Shown: piece by piece, positions 46,717 through 55,685 of the stretch | Numbering within the stretch: the stretch's first letter is position 1 | Layout of the letters: each line of letters opens with the position of its first letter | From: an uncultured Acetatifactor sp. | GTDB lineage: Bacteria; Bacillota; Clostridia; Lachnospirales; Lachnospiraceae | Assembly: GCA_947581865.1 (NCBI GenBank) | Contig: CANPWA010000007.1 | Span: 62,001-126,000, forward strand | Length of the DNA: 64,000 nt | Reading direction: 5' to 3' | Position numbers and translations under genes: made by a program | The notes under the pieces: generated by a model | Databases searched by the model: none | Seen by the model: only the letters and a program-made list of their open reading frames with translations | Told to the model about the DNA's origin: nothing

Positions 46717-47944
46717 CTACCCATCTCCCCGGCTCTATCCCGGTGAGCCTCATCAGATTATTCTTGTCAAAATATCCCGGTATTGCCCCGTTGATCTTCG
46801 CTGCGCCGTCCCCTATGCCGGAAAGCATCGCGGCATCCGGCTCAAAGATCGGCTTCCAGCACGGCTTTGTCAGATATAACTGATTTCTTTTGTATGTGAA
46901 TTTGTCCCGGACACACGCCGCCAGATATCCGGCATTTAAAAAACCGCTTCCGAAGGTTCTTTGAGCCTTCCTGGCGGTCAATCGTAAATTTTCATGAGAT
47001 GCCTTGATCGCTTCCGCACTGGACGGGTTGTCTGTGACAAACCCGAGGTCATCCATCGTCAATCCCGTCTCTCCTGCGAATAACGCCGCAAACATTCTGA
47101 GCTGTTCCGTATAAGGACTCATGCTCTGCTGGGAAAACTGCCCCACTTTAGGCGCTTCTCCCGATTCTGATTTGTCAAATCGCAAAAAACTTGATATGGT
47201 CGCCGACCATTTGTCAAACGGTACCGCATCCGAATCCATCCCCAGTACATATTTCTGCGGGAAACTGTAAAACTCCCCCGCGATCTCTGCCCTTTTCAGC
47301 GTCCGGATTGCTCCCTGCAACAATTCCATGCTGGCCCTGCTGATCCGGGAACGGCCAAACGGTCTCCTGGCGTCCGGCCGATATATGATCGGCGCCAGCA
47401 GAGGATACGGTGCCAGGTTATCCCGTTCATCGACCAGCTTTTTGTACTGATAATAATAAGTTTTTTTCTCTGTGAAATACGCCTCCATCATCGGGTTACT
47501 GTTTTTATCCCGCTCCAGGACCGCATATCCTTCTGTCAGCATGCCTGTAATGGGCTCCATGATGCCTGTAGCATTCGATGCGTCAATCACCTGCATTCTG
47601 GGATAGTCATCATCATCCGGTGAGATGTAGATGAAGCTGCATGAGCAGATCAGCGCGGAGAGGATCGCGCTGTCAAACAATATATCCGCATTGTTCATCT
47701 GGTAGATGGGATTCAGTTGAAAGTTGTCGTTGTCAAACAGGTCAAACGCCAGTCTGTCCGCCAGGGCATCGACCGTTTTGGAACACCACCCAAGAACCTC
47801 CTTCAGCCATTTGAAGCGGTCATCTTGCAGAAGCTGAAACTCTTTCGCCTCATTCTTCATCTCATAATATTTGTACCGCGTATTGATGCGCGGCTGCTTC
47901 GTTTCCAGCTTTTTCTTCAGATAGTCCATTCCTTTATATTCCAT
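46661..47944 (-). CDS. Portal protein
   Basis: 427 residues of the SPP1 gp6-like portal family, with the pattern RRPFGRSRISRA...LLQGAIRTLKR and FGSGFLNAGYLAA. It forms the dodecameric DNA channel at one capsid vertex. It overlaps the MuF gene by 56 bp. Confidence 0.88.
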   Translation of the reverse strand: MEYKGMDYLKKKLETKQPRINTRYKYYEMKNEAKEFQLLQDDRFKWLKEVLGWCSKTVDALADRLAFDLFDNDNFQLNPIYQMNNADILFDSAILSALICSCSFIYISPDDDDYPRMQVIDASNATGIMEPITGMLTEGYAVLERDKNSNPMMEAYFTEKKTYYYQYKKLVDERDNLAPYPLLAPIIYRPDARRPFGRSRISRASMELLQGAIRTLKRAEIAGEFYSFPQKYVLGMDSDAVPFDKWSATISSFLRFDKSESGEAPKVGQFSQQSMSPYTEQLRMFAALFAGETGLTMDDLGFVTDNPSSAEAIKASHENLRLTARKAQRTFGSGFLNAGYLAACVRDKFTYKRNQLYLTKPCWKPIFEPDAAMLSGIGDGAAKINGAIPGYFDKNNLMRLTGIEPGRWVDDGYSAGTAGGNPAGVSE

Positions 47945-48035
47945 TTTTCCGCATCCTCATCTCTTTGAAATCTCTCCTGTCAGCCCCATTGATTTTCAGC
48001 GAGAAATATTCGCAGTCGGCGGGGGTGAACTCCAC
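47934..48035 (-). CDS. Possible micro-protein (33 residues) before the portal gene
   Basis: A GTG-started frame with protein-like composition (EFTPADCEYFSLKINGADRR) overlaps the portal start by 11 bp. No clear ribosome binding site is seen; the frame is open further upstream but lacks a start. It may be real or the remnant of a small gene. Confidence 0.35.
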   Translation of the reverse strand: MEFTPADCEYFSLKINGADRRDFKEMRMRKNGI

Positions 48036-48090
48036 GGCATGGCAGGGAGGGGTGTCATGCCCCTTTGTTTACGTTTTTTTATTTTATTTT

Positions 48091-48351
48091 TCATTTGCGC
48101 ATCGGCAGCCCAACACTGCCTAAAGCCCTTATCAAAGTGTTTTGGCTGTAGTTTTCCCGCACTGCCTCCCTTGATGTTGGATAAACATTGGTCACAGCAA
48201 TCCAGTCAGCCATGTGTGTCCTTGCCGCATAATCTTTCCCCGCTGCATGTGCGACAGCTTCGCCAGCCTTCTGCAATGATGCCTGTATCTCTGGCGATTT
48301 CATCAGCTCATTGAGCCCCTTCAAGTCAAGCTCCACCCGTACCTTGCTCAC
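48091..48351 (-). CDS. HK97 gp10-like neck protein, displaced
   Basis: 86 residues resembling the HK97 gp10/tail-completion family (LDLKGLNELMKSPEIQASLQ ... SQNTLIRALGSVG). That gene normally sits between head closure and tail terminator; here it is upstream of the portal, next to the HNH gene. GTG start with GGGGGTG upstream. Confidence 0.6.
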   Translation of the reverse strand: MSKVRVELDLKGLNELMKSPEIQASLQKAGEAVAHAAGKDYAARTHMADWIAVTNVYPTSREAVRENYSQNTLIRALGSVGLPMRK

Positions 48352-48703
48352 TTTTATAACACCCCCAGTCCCGTGATTGCGGAAGCACCCGGCATGATGG
48401 TGACACTCTTACCGGATTCATGTAAAGGTTGTCACTCTTAGCCCGGTTGCAGCACCTGTGCGCAAGCTGAAGATTGCTGATATCGCTCGGATGCCCTCCC
48501 TTATCAACCGGAATGATATGGTCAATGCAGGCCGAGAGCGGATCCGGATAGCGTATGGAAAAGTCCACGACCTTCCCGCAGATTCCGCAGATGTTCTGTG
48601 TGGAATAGATCAGCTTTTTATTGCGTTCAAATATCTTTCTGTGCGTCCCATCCCTGTCCGGCCTGAAATTTTTCTTTCTCCTGCGCTCTGTTTCCAAGAT
48701 CAT
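48326..48703 (-). CDS. HNH endonuclease
   Basis: 125 residues. The HNH core is DHIIPVDKGGHPSDISNLQLAHRCCNRAKSD, with two zinc-binding CxxC pairs before it (CGICGK). Phage HNH proteins of this type assist terminase in cutting at packaging. An in-frame TTG three codons downstream has better spacing to GGAGG than the ATG. It overlaps the next gene by 26 bp. Confidence 0.85.
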   Translation of the reverse strand: MILETERRRKKNFRPDRDGTHRKIFERNKKLIYSTQNICGICGKVVDFSIRYPDPLSACIDHIIPVDKGGHPSDISNLQLAHRCCNRAKSDNLYMNPVRVSPSCRVLPQSRDWGCYKSEQGTGGA

Positions 48704-48786
48704 TCCTCCACTGCAAAAAGACCGTTTTTTGACATAAGAAAAGAGACAGCCGAAGCTGCCCCTGTTTTAAAATCCCTTTTATAATA

Positions 48787-49215
48787 TTAAATTCTATTTG
48801 CTACCTGTAATTTCTCTTTTAGTGCCTCCTGCAATACTTTGGAAACATTGATATGCGCTCTTTCCGCCTCTATATTCAACCAATTAGGCAGCGTCACATT
48901 TCTTCGAACTGTTTTTTCTTCATGTCTCCTGCGATACTCGGAAAAGTCAATGTCCACATATGTGAGAATCCCTGTTGAATAGTCAAAAAATTCCGTATCC
49001 TCTTTTGCTTTTTCTACAGCCTCATTCTGCGTCGAAGGTAACGGCAACTCCTTACCGTCATCTTCAAAATCAATTCCTTTCAACCCAATCGCATCTCGCG
49101 CCATTTCAATGGCATTGACAAAACTGCCTGCCTCGGTATAGATATCCATATCAGGCACATAAACTAAAAAAGTTCCTTCGTATTCTGCAATAAAAGCAGG
49201 ATATACTTGTTTCAT
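48787..49215 (-). CDS. hicB: HicB antitoxin
   Basis: 142 residues. The N-terminal HicB fold (YPAFIAEYEGTFLVYVPDMD) is followed by a C-terminal ribbon-helix-helix DNA-binding segment (VRRNVTLPNWLNIEAERAHI). It binds the HicA toxin and probably represses its own promoter. I use the ATG at 49215. It follows hicA by 68 bp. Confidence 0.88.
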   Translation of the reverse strand: MKQVYPAFIAEYEGTFLVYVPDMDIYTEAGSFVNAIEMARDAIGLKGIDFEDDGKELPLPSTQNEAVEKAKEDTEFFDYSTGILTYVDIDFSEYRRRHEEKTVRRNVTLPNWLNIEAERAHINVSKVLQEALKEKLQVANRI

Positions 49216-49283
49216 TCTTGTTCCTCCATGTGTCTTCTGTGTGTATGTCCTATGTGCATCTGCAAATCCAAAGAATCCGGGGA

Positions 49284-49457
49284 CTATTTGAGTCCCCATT
49301 TCTTTAGGATTTTTTTTGCCGTTATCTCGTTTATCTCGGTATGCCGTGGGATCTGCTCGGTATCACTCCCTCTTTTGTAGGTATCGTGATTGCCTCCATG
49401 CTCCTTAAAACGAAATCCTGCATTTTCCAACTTTTGTATGAGATCTCGTCTTTTCAT
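49284..49457 (-). CDS. hicA: HicA toxin (mRNA interferase)
   Basis: 57 residues, shorter than many gene finders accept. It has the HicA pattern: MKRRDLIQKLENAGF, then GGNHDTY with the catalytic histidine near position 24, and a C-terminal ITAKKILKKWG helix. HicA cleaves mRNA without the ribosome. AAGGAGG lies just before the ATG. hicAB forms its own unit with a consensus promoter. Confidence 0.88.
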   Translation of the reverse strand: MKRRDLIQKLENAGFRFKEHGGNHDTYKRGSDTEQIPRHTEINEITAKKILKKWGLK

Positions 49458-49480
49458 TAGTGTTCCTCCTTACACTAATA

Positions 49481-49509
49481 ATTATACACACTACATACAC
49501 ATTTGTCAA
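49481..49509 (-). promoter_or_regulatory. Consensus promoter of hicAB with repeated TGTGTA motifs
   Basis: On the minus strand TTGACA (49509-49504), 17 bp and TATAAT (49486-49481) are perfect. TGTGTA occurs at least four times across and just upstream of the promoter and is a likely HicB operator. Confidence 0.8.
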
Positions 49510-49542
49510 CACAAAATACACATTTTTTACACATTTATAAAT

Positions 49543-49578
49543 AAAACACCCAACCTTTTTATCAGCCGGGTGTTTTTT
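49543..49578. terminator. Bidirectional hairpin terminator
   Basis: AAAACACCC (49543-49551) pairs with GGGTGTTTT (49568-49576), with T tracts on both strands. It ends the early/late-regulator transcript and isolates hicAB. Confidence 0.8.
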
Positions 49579-49612
49579 AAATGTATCGGAGGGCTTGTTC
49601 TCCTGATTATTA

Positions 49613-50035
49613 TTATAAAGTTGCGTTTGTTGCTTTGGATGCGTTTTTTAAATAATCATCAATTTTTCTACTTACCCTGCTTTTGTCCAGATGTACGGCC
49701 TCCCCTATCTTTTTCTGTGTCATCCCATCTATGTAATACATCCGGAATATCCGCCTTGTCAGACTGTCAGAGATATTCTCTATCCATTGCTCTACTTCTT
49801 CACACTCTGCCTTCAGTGTGGCAATCTTCGCCATGTACCTGGCTTCAAGTCTGCTACATTTTTCCCAATCTACTCCGATTATTGCCTGTGGTCGCGGGTA
49901 ACCTTTTCTGTAATCAAAAATAGTATCATTACCGATCAGGCTGTCGCCTTCCCCCAAATGGCTCAGCTTGTACTGCAACTCCTGTATCTCTGCCTTTTTG
50001 CTTATATAACTTTCCAGTAGCTCTCTTATCATCAT
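49613..50035 (-). CDS. ArpU/sigma-like late transcription regulator
   Basis: About 140 residues. A coiled-coil N-terminus is followed by a region-4-type helix-turn-helix (RRIFRMYYIDGMTQKKIGEAVHLDKSRVSRKI). Proteins of this kind sit upstream of the packaging genes in Firmicutes phages and switch on late transcription. The start is one of two adjacent ATGs (AAGGAG upstream). Confidence 0.78.
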   Translation of the reverse strand: MMIRELLESYISKKAEIQELQYKLSHLGEGDSLIGNDTIFDYRKGYPRPQAIIGVDWEKCSRLEARYMAKIATLKAECEEVEQWIENISDSLTRRIFRMYYIDGMTQKKIGEAVHLDKSRVSRKIDDYLKNASKATNATL

Positions 50036-50054
50036 CCCACTCCTTGAATCCGAA

Positions 50055-50309
50055 TTAACAATACTGTCTTTTCCAAATGATGACCTTTCCACAGTGCCCG
50101 CAATTTTTATACTTTTTCAGCTGATGAGCGCATTCCGGACACAGATATTCTCCCGTTGTCTCCACATATATAGGCTGTCTGTCTCTGAGCTCGTCTTTAT
50201 TAACAGGATGCGTTGATAGATACTTACGCTGCTGATACTGTCCATAGGTCATGCCTGCTGCCGTGGCTGCATGGGCAGCTGTCTCCAATTCATCTAATTT
50301 TCTTATCAT
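50055..50309 (-). CDS. Zinc-ribbon phage protein
   Basis: 84 residues ending in two CxxC pairs (LCPECAHQ, CGHCGK) that would bind one zinc. The N-terminus is helical. Function unknown. Confidence 0.6.
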   Translation of the reverse strand: MIRKLDELETAAHAATAAGMTYGQYQQRKYLSTHPVNKDELRDRQPIYVETTGEYLCPECAHQLKKYKNCGHCGKVIIWKRQYC

Positions 50310-50312
50310 TTC

Positions 50313-50807
50313 TCACACCTCTTTGTTTAAAGGATTTATGAATTCATATATGTAATCATCATGATACTTTCCGCTTGTGTCTCTAAACACATCTGTTAAA
50401 ATATGCTTTTTGCCAATATCGGAATGTTTTTCCAAAAACTTGTCATACCCTTTAACCGCAGGATTTCCGCTTATTGCCCGAAACTCAACTCTATGTAATG
50501 TGTTTACGAGACGTTCCAACAAATTGTATAACTCTTTTCCCATAACAGGATTACCCCTGTCAAAGCTGAATGCACCAAAACTATAGGCGCAAGAAGAATA
50601 TCTGTCCAGTACATAAGCAATATACCCAATAAGGTTGTTTTCTTTGCCAACAACTGCATATTGATAGTGTCCATTTTCACCTACATCACTTACCGAAAGC
50701 AAGTAGCTATCGGTTCCGCCTATGTAATACATCATATCATCTGAATAAAAATATTCTTTAAGTGCATTTTCAATCTGCCCTTTATAGCATATCGCAGGTT
50801 TTAACAT
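50313..50807 (-). CDS. Putative GNAT-like acetyltransferase
   Basis: 164 residues. The central part (LIGYIAYVLD ... SFGAFSFDRGN ... ELYNLLERLVNTL ... GYDKFLEKHSDIG) follows the strand-helix order of GNAT enzymes, but no clear acetyl-CoA loop is visible. The start at 50807 has AAAGGAGA. The target is unknown. Confidence 0.5.
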   Translation of the reverse strand: MLKPAICYKGQIENALKEYFYSDDMMYYIGGTDSYLLSVSDVGENGHYQYAVVGKENNLIGYIAYVLDRYSSCAYSFGAFSFDRGNPVMGKELYNLLERLVNTLHRVEFRAISGNPAVKGYDKFLEKHSDIGKKHILTDVFRDTSGKYHDDYIYEFINPLNKEV

Positions 50808-51046
50808 TTCTTTATCTCCTTTATTCCTAAATATACTTTTAATCCGTGCTTTTCGGACAATTTGCGATTGGCTGTCCCAAATACAACATGACGGCATTGT
50901 GTAGCTTTTGGCGCAGTATCACCATGCAATCTTCTGCACAGGTAACATGTACCATCTTTTTTTTGCATGATACTTTTCATCCTGTAAACCTTTCTCACCC
51001 CTTGCTGAACTTCTGTATCATCTGTTCTTCCCACTATTCTGCTCAT
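50801..51046 (-). CDS. Truncated HNH-like phage protein
   Basis: 81 residues. The part KKDGTCYLCRRLHGD ... CRHVVFGTANRKLSEKHGLKVYL matches the front half of a longer family of phage HNH-like proteins. There the sequence goes on with a second Cys/His pair; here it runs straight into the ribosome binding site of the next gene. A deletion probably removed the C-terminus. The start may be the ATG at 51046, coupled to the previous gene, or 50980. Confidence 0.55.
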   Translation of the reverse strand: MSRIVGRTDDTEVQQGVRKVYRMKSIMQKKDGTCYLCRRLHGDTAPKATQCRHVVFGTANRKLSEKHGLKVYLGIKEIKKC

Positions 51047-51390
51047 GCTTTAATCAATCCTTGTTCCTCTGCGTCCTCATAATGCTTAAGTTTTTCTCGA
51101 AGTTCAGCCATTGCCCACAGATTTCTGTAGAATATTGCTATCAACCCTTCTATGCTATCCATTCCGTTTTGTAAGTAATCTGCCATACATTCATCAAAAT
51201 CCTCGTCGCATGTGAATGCATCATCCCCGGCAGCATGGTCCTTTAACAGTTGCCTCGTGAGCACTCTGGCATCCACATCCGTGTTATAATCCCGATACAT
51301 TGTTTTTCCACCCTTTATGTAGCATGAGTTGTGTGCCAGTTCTACAAATCCCATATCCTTAACATCCTTACTGCTTGTCAATCTCTCCAT
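51043..51390 (-). CDS. Conserved phage protein of unknown function
   Basis: 115 residues, acidic and mainly helical in the second half (ECMADYLQNGMDSIEGLIA). Similar small proteins are common in early regions of clostridial phages. No domain recognised. Confidence 0.6.
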   Translation of the reverse strand: MERLTSSKDVKDMGFVELAHNSCYIKGGKTMYRDYNTDVDARVLTRQLLKDHAAGDDAFTCDEDFDECMADYLQNGMDSIEGLIAIFYRNLWAMAELREKLKHYEDAEEQGLIKA

Positions 51391-51421
51391 TTAAATTTTT
51401 CAGCTCCTTTTGCTTAGTTTT

Positions 51422-51796
51422 TTAACTTGTCTTTTTGACCTTTCTTGTGATCGTCTTTTCCACAACGATATTTCCATTTGCCCCGGTACTTAACGACACT
51501 TTCTCATCCCCGGCGGTGATGACGACTTTGGATATCAGACCTGCTGCCACCGGAAGGATGCTCTCATTTAGTATTTTCAACGCCTCCGGCGATTTTTCGA
51601 CAATTTCTTCAATGTTACTTTTTGCCTCCTCTATCCGGTGATATTTCTCTACGCTTGCCACTGCCATGGCGCAGTTACAATTTTCTGTAGCCAGCTCGTT
51701 CAGCTCTTCTGTAGAATATCCTTCATCAACATGCAGCTGCGTTACCTGACCACAATATCTGCATGTTCCGTATTGAATTACCTTGTCGTTCTCCAT
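51422..51796 (-). CDS. Phage protein with N-terminal zinc motif
   Basis: 124 residues. CRYCGQ and a later CNC could bind zinc; the rest is helical, then beta (KVVITAGDEKVSLSTG). GGAGG is seven bases before the ATG. Its upstream neighbour's stop overlaps the ribosome binding region. Function unknown. Confidence 0.55.
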   Translation of the reverse strand: MENDKVIQYGTCRYCGQVTQLHVDEGYSTEELNELATENCNCAMAVASVEKYHRIEEAKSNIEEIVEKSPEALKILNESILPVAAGLISKVVITAGDEKVSLSTGANGNIVVEKTITRKVKKTS

Positions 51797-51798
51797 CC

Positions 51799-53001
51799 TC
51801 ACTCCTCCTCGTATGATTCCTCGCTGTCCAGCTTTCGGATCAGCACATCTGTCCTGTCCAGTATCCCCCGCAGGCGTGCCCGCGCATTTTTCCAGCTCTG
51901 CAGGTCTATCTCGCTCATCATTTTTCTTACGAAATCCATCTGTCCCCTGATTTCTTCCGCCAGCTCCATCACTATATTTGCATGATTTGAATTCTCCTCC
52001 CGTTGCGACGTCGCAACAGTTTCTTCTTCAGCAGTCACGACTGCTGCCTGCTCTGCGATATCGGATCCCGTGTCGGCTGCAGCTCCCTGGTCTTGCATCT
52101 GCTCCTCTTGTCCTGACTCCTCTCCTTCCCATTCAGGATCCTTGCCGTCGATGTCATCGGATCCACTATCAGTTTCTTCCCCTGCATAATCAGCAGGATC
52201 TCCTCCCGTATCCTTGCCGTAAAATGCTCCATGAAAATCCGATCCGACCAGGACCTCCGTATTTCTATAGATCTCAAAAATCTCTTGCAGAAACTCCGGC
52301 CACGTTAAAGCCATGTTCTCCGTAATCCCAATCTGCTTATATTTCACGCCGCCTGCAAAATCGTACATAAAAAGGTAAACGATTCCCTTCTTGTGGGAAG
52401 TCTGACCGGAGGGGTTGATCAGCTCCATGGCCTGCTTATCGTCAATCCCTTCTCCCATCCACCTCCTCATCAGCTTATTCAGACATTCTTTCTTGTCCTG
52501 AAAAAAGTCTATGATACACTTCTGCAAAGGCGTATACGACTGCTGCCCCTCAGTCGCTTCCTGCGCTTCTTGTTCCAGCGAGATCTGGTCCGGTATCTGC
52601 TCCTGTCCTTCCTGCCTGTTGAACTCCTTTAAACCTCTGATCTCCCTGATCGTCGTTCGCTCCGTGATCAGCTCGCACTCACTGTCCGGCAGAGTGAGCA
52701 TCTCAGACAGCTTTGAGCTGGAGAAGCCTCTGTATTCCTCCTTCAGCTCCAGAGAGTTTCCGCCTTCCGAATACTTCTCATTGATCGCGATAAAGCGTGA
52801 TACCGTACTCTTGCCCAGACCGTACTCATTCCTGGCAAATTCAAAGATATCCGCTGCGCCGTCATACATCCCGGAGTCCCGGATCTGCTTCAGCCTGTAT
52901 CCGATATGCACAAAGTTCTGCGCAGTCTCCTGAAGTTTTTTCCGGATATCCTCCTTCCACTGCATCCACTCGTCCAGCGTGATCTGCGTATATTCTTCCA
53001 T
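51799..53001 (-). CDS. ParB/DNA-binding-like early phage protein
   Basis: 400 residues. The N-terminal 150 residues are helical and contain an HTH-like part (EYGLGKSTVSRFIAINEKY) seen in phage proteins thought to bind DNA. The middle is unassigned; residues about 270-340 are very acidic and low in complexity. A copy of the TTGCGACGTCGCAA palindrome lies inside the gene. Confidence 0.55.
   Translation of the reverse strand: MEEYTQITLDEWMQWKEDIRKKLQETAQNFVHIGYRLKQIRDSGMYDGAADIFEFARNEYGLGKSTVSRFIAINEKYSEGGNSLELKEEYRGFSSSKLSEMLTLPDSECELITERTTIREIRGLKEFNRQEGQEQIPDQISLEQEAQEATEGQQSYTPLQKCIIDFFQDKKECLNKLMRRWMGEGIDDKQAMELINPSGQTSHKKGIVYLFMYDFAGGVKYKQIGITENMALTWPEFLQEIFEIYRNTEVLVGSDFHGAFYGKDTGGDPADYAGEETDSGSDDIDGKDPEWEGEESGQEEQMQDQGAAADTGSDIAEQAAVVTAEEETVATSQREENSNHANIVMELAEEIRGQMDFVRKMMSEIDLQSWKNARARLRGILDRTDVLIRKLDSEESYEEE
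52003..52016. repeat. 14-bp palindrome TTGCGACGTCGCAA, copy 1
   Basis: A perfect palindrome within the preceding gene, found again unchanged at 61364-61377; a variant TTGCGATGTTGCAA is at 45202-45215. Confidence 0.8.
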
Positions 53002-53044
53002 CTCATTCTCCTTTCTCAGTCCTTGTCTTTCGGAAATCTATCTC

Positions 53045-55198
53045 CTACGCCAGCATCGCCAACGCCTGCTGCCCTGCCTCCAGTGTTCCGATCTTCCCAC
53101 ATTTAAGCTTTGTGACATATTTGTTCAGCCACATTTCGATATCCTCCTTGTCCGGCTTTTTATCGTGCGCCCCGTACCATTGGAATATCAAGAAGTCGTC
53201 CGGCCTGATCTCTACCGTGATATATGGCACATCCGGCTCCTTCTTTTTCCTCAGAAAAAGGATCGTCGTGATTCCATCGTTGTGCTTTTTCAAGTAGGTG
53301 TCCAGCCCCACACAGTGATGCAAGATCCTCCCCTCCATTACGATCTCCCCTGCATCCCTGGCTGGTCTAATACATAAAACTTCATCTTCATAACAAAACT
53401 GTTTTCGGAGCCTTCTGTAATGCTTCTTGATCAGCGGATACTTTATGTTCACTTCTTTGATCCTCTTATCCGCCTCCTTCTTGTTAAATTCCATCACCAT
53501 CCTCTGATGATTCTTATTCAGATCCCTCGGCGCAAGGTATACCGTGTTGCTCATATCATAGCCCAGCAATATCCTCATTCTGATATAGTCGATGTAGGTC
53601 TGCGCCACTTCCCGAAGCCTTGACAGGGCGAAGCTGCACCCGATTTTGTACTCCACTCCCACTCCTGCGTACTTTCCGATCAGGTTCAGCATCTTCTGAA
53701 TCCCAATGTATTTCAGCACGTCAGTCCAGCCCTGCATCGTATCCAGCTTAAGCTCGGCTATCTTTTCGATCTGCTCATCGGTCCAGCGCTGTCCCAGGCG
53801 CCTTTCCATCTGCATCACTTTCAGGATATCCCTGTCACCCTGGCTCCGGATGAGCTGCCTTATGTGTTCTTTCCGGATGCCCAGAAACGTATCCACCCGG
53901 TTCGCGCATATATCTTCAACGATTTCCAGCCTGTAACCCATCATGCTCTCCACAACCTTGATCAGTCCCAGCTTTGTTAGCATCTCGATCTGCGGATACT
54001 CCATGTACAGCTCGGCATATCTCACAGGGTTGATGCACCCGCTCTCCGCTTCCGCATACTCCTGCATTGCGCTGTACTGGAGGAACGTCCCCCGCATTTC
54101 TTCATAGGTCTCTTTGAGGATCGGAGCCTTATCTATGGAAATGGACTGCGTTCCGTACAGATTGCAGTCATCCCAAAAGTCCCGTCCGCTGTACTGGTTG
54201 TATTTGTGGTAGTCCTTCTGAGGCATCTTGCCCTCCTCGAAGTAGACTCTGGCAATCTCTATCCCGCTTAATTTCTCCCTGGCATTCTCCATCACCTGAC
54301 CCCTCTCCTCACAGATCAGTCCCAGCTGATATTCCTTTTCCACCTCGAAGTACCGAAACACCATGCCCGTCTCCCTATACTTCTGACCGATGAAGATGTG
54401 TCCCCTATTTCTGTTGTAGGACTTCATCTTCCCCTGCGGCTCCCATTCCCCTTGCGCCCCGCACAATGGACATGTCCCTAGACCTCCCTTGCGCGGCTCG
54501 CTGATCATCGGCATGAACTGGCTCTCATAGCTGATCCCCGGCTTCCATCTGCGGTCCGTCACTCCTCCGCACTTTGAACATGCCACCCGCACCCAGGATC
54601 CGTCTTTCTTGTAGTACAGATAGTGCTTTTCATGGAAGATCACACTGTCTGCATAGTCCAGGATTTTCCTCTCGTCGATCTCCGGCGTGTTCTCCTCCCG
54701 TTCCTTCAAACCCTGCTGCCGCCGCTGACATCTCCTTTTATCCCTTTCCCTTCGCTCTTTGGCGGAGATATCCTCAATCCGATCATTGATCAGCTCATAC
54801 CATGTCTGGCTCCTCCATCTCCTCTCTGTGATCCCAGGGAATCTCTTGATCCGCTGGAGATCCTCATCTGATCGGATCACGTTCTCCTTTTCAGCATCCC
54901 ATTTCATGCCGTTCTTGTCCCAGACCGGATATTTGCTGACGTAGAACGTCCCGGAGATCAAACATCTCGACCATTCTCCCGACTCTGTAAAAAATGTCCC
55001 GAAGTCCTTCTTTGTCAGCACGATCCGCACCAGCGGCACGGTCAGATTCTCCTTCTTATTCCTGTATACCTCTGTGATGAGGTGCTTCTCGTGGTCGACG
55101 ATCTTCACCATCGTTGCCGCGATGTATTTTGCGCCCCGCTTCCTGCTCGTCCTCTCGATGCCGATGTATGGGATCTTCTCTATTGCCTTCTTTTTCAT
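53045..55198 (-). CDS. PcfJ-like protein
   Basis: 717 residues. Two Cys-rich zinc-ribbon parts lie near residues 205-250 (CSKCGG, CPLCGAQG). The C-terminal PcfJ-type domain (HHCVGLDTYLKKHNDG, ITVEIRPDD) is shared with conjugative plasmid pCF10. The family's role is unknown; it is frequent on plasmids and phages of Firmicutes. Confidence 0.75.
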   Translation of the reverse strand: MKKKAIEKIPYIGIERTSRKRGAKYIAATMVKIVDHEKHLITEVYRNKKENLTVPLVRIVLTKKDFGTFFTESGEWSRCLISGTFYVSKYPVWDKNGMKWDAEKENVIRSDEDLQRIKRFPGITERRWRSQTWYELINDRIEDISAKERRERDKRRCQRRQQGLKEREENTPEIDERKILDYADSVIFHEKHYLYYKKDGSWVRVACSKCGGVTDRRWKPGISYESQFMPMISEPRKGGLGTCPLCGAQGEWEPQGKMKSYNRNRGHIFIGQKYRETGMVFRYFEVEKEYQLGLICEERGQVMENAREKLSGIEIARVYFEEGKMPQKDYHKYNQYSGRDFWDDCNLYGTQSISIDKAPILKETYEEMRGTFLQYSAMQEYAEAESGCINPVRYAELYMEYPQIEMLTKLGLIKVVESMMGYRLEIVEDICANRVDTFLGIRKEHIRQLIRSQGDRDILKVMQMERRLGQRWTDEQIEKIAELKLDTMQGWTDVLKYIGIQKMLNLIGKYAGVGVEYKIGCSFALSRLREVAQTYIDYIRMRILLGYDMSNTVYLAPRDLNKNHQRMVMEFNKKEADKRIKEVNIKYPLIKKHYRRLRKQFCYEDEVLCIRPARDAGEIVMEGRILHHCVGLDTYLKKHNDGITTILFLRKKKEPDVPYITVEIRPDDFLIFQWYGAHDKKPDKEDIEMWLNKYVTKLKCGKIGTLEAGQQALAMLA

Positions 55199-55199
55199 C

Positions 55200-55685
55200 T
55201 CATGCCTCCAGATAATATTTCATGATAATCCTTTTGGCTGTCGCTATCCCAGGGATTCCCAGCGTACATCTTCCGGCGCTCACTCCTGCTTCCTTCAAGA
55301 TCTCCTTGCTCACGTCGTGCTGGTTCTTAAAACTCCACTGGAGAAGCTTCGCAATGCACCCGGTCAGCTTCTTATTTTTCTTCCGAACAGCCTTCGCCAT
55401 CTCCGAATGCTCGAAGCACTGGGCTTTGATGTATTCCACCCAGTCATTCATGATCTCCGCACAATCCAGCTTCGCCGCCTCAATCTCTATCTTTCCGATG
55501 GCCGCCGACATGTCATCGCACAGATATGGGATGTCCCCTCCCATGAATGCCTCCGCTACATCCTGATTGATGCCGTTCTCCTCCGCCAGCTCTTTCAGGC
55601 TCTCCATGTCCTTCTCTTTTCTCAGGTTCAGCGCCGTCTCGTTGATCTCGTCCGCGCTGTCAAACTCCCCGAATTTGTCAAACAT
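55200..55685 (-). CDS. Conserved phage/plasmid protein upstream of the PcfJ-like gene
   Basis: 161 residues. I recognise the type (FDSADEINETA ... FMGGDIPYLCDD ... GIPGIATAKRIIMKYYLE), which accompanies PcfJ-like proteins in Lachnospiraceae elements, but no function is known. Start at 55685; the longer frame overlaps the RNase H-like gene. Confidence 0.6.
   Translation of the reverse strand: MFDKFGEFDSADEINETALNLRKEKDMESLKELAEENGINQDVAEAFMGGDIPYLCDDMSAAIGKIEIEAAKLDCAEIMNDWVEYIKAQCFEHSEMAKAVRKKNKKLTGCIAKLLQWSFKNQHDVSKEILKEAGVSAGRCTLGIPGIATAKRIIMKYYLEA

Noticed and set aside
50313-50807. A definite acetyltransferase
   Set aside because: The fold order is suggestive but no acetyl-CoA binding loop is visible, so it is kept only as putative.
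55200-55685. A PcfK/AcrIIA9-type anti-CRISPR next to the PcfJ-like gene
   Set aside because: The sequence lacks the PcfK pattern (the VFGWAxHYF-like C-terminus); only the neighbourhood suggests it.
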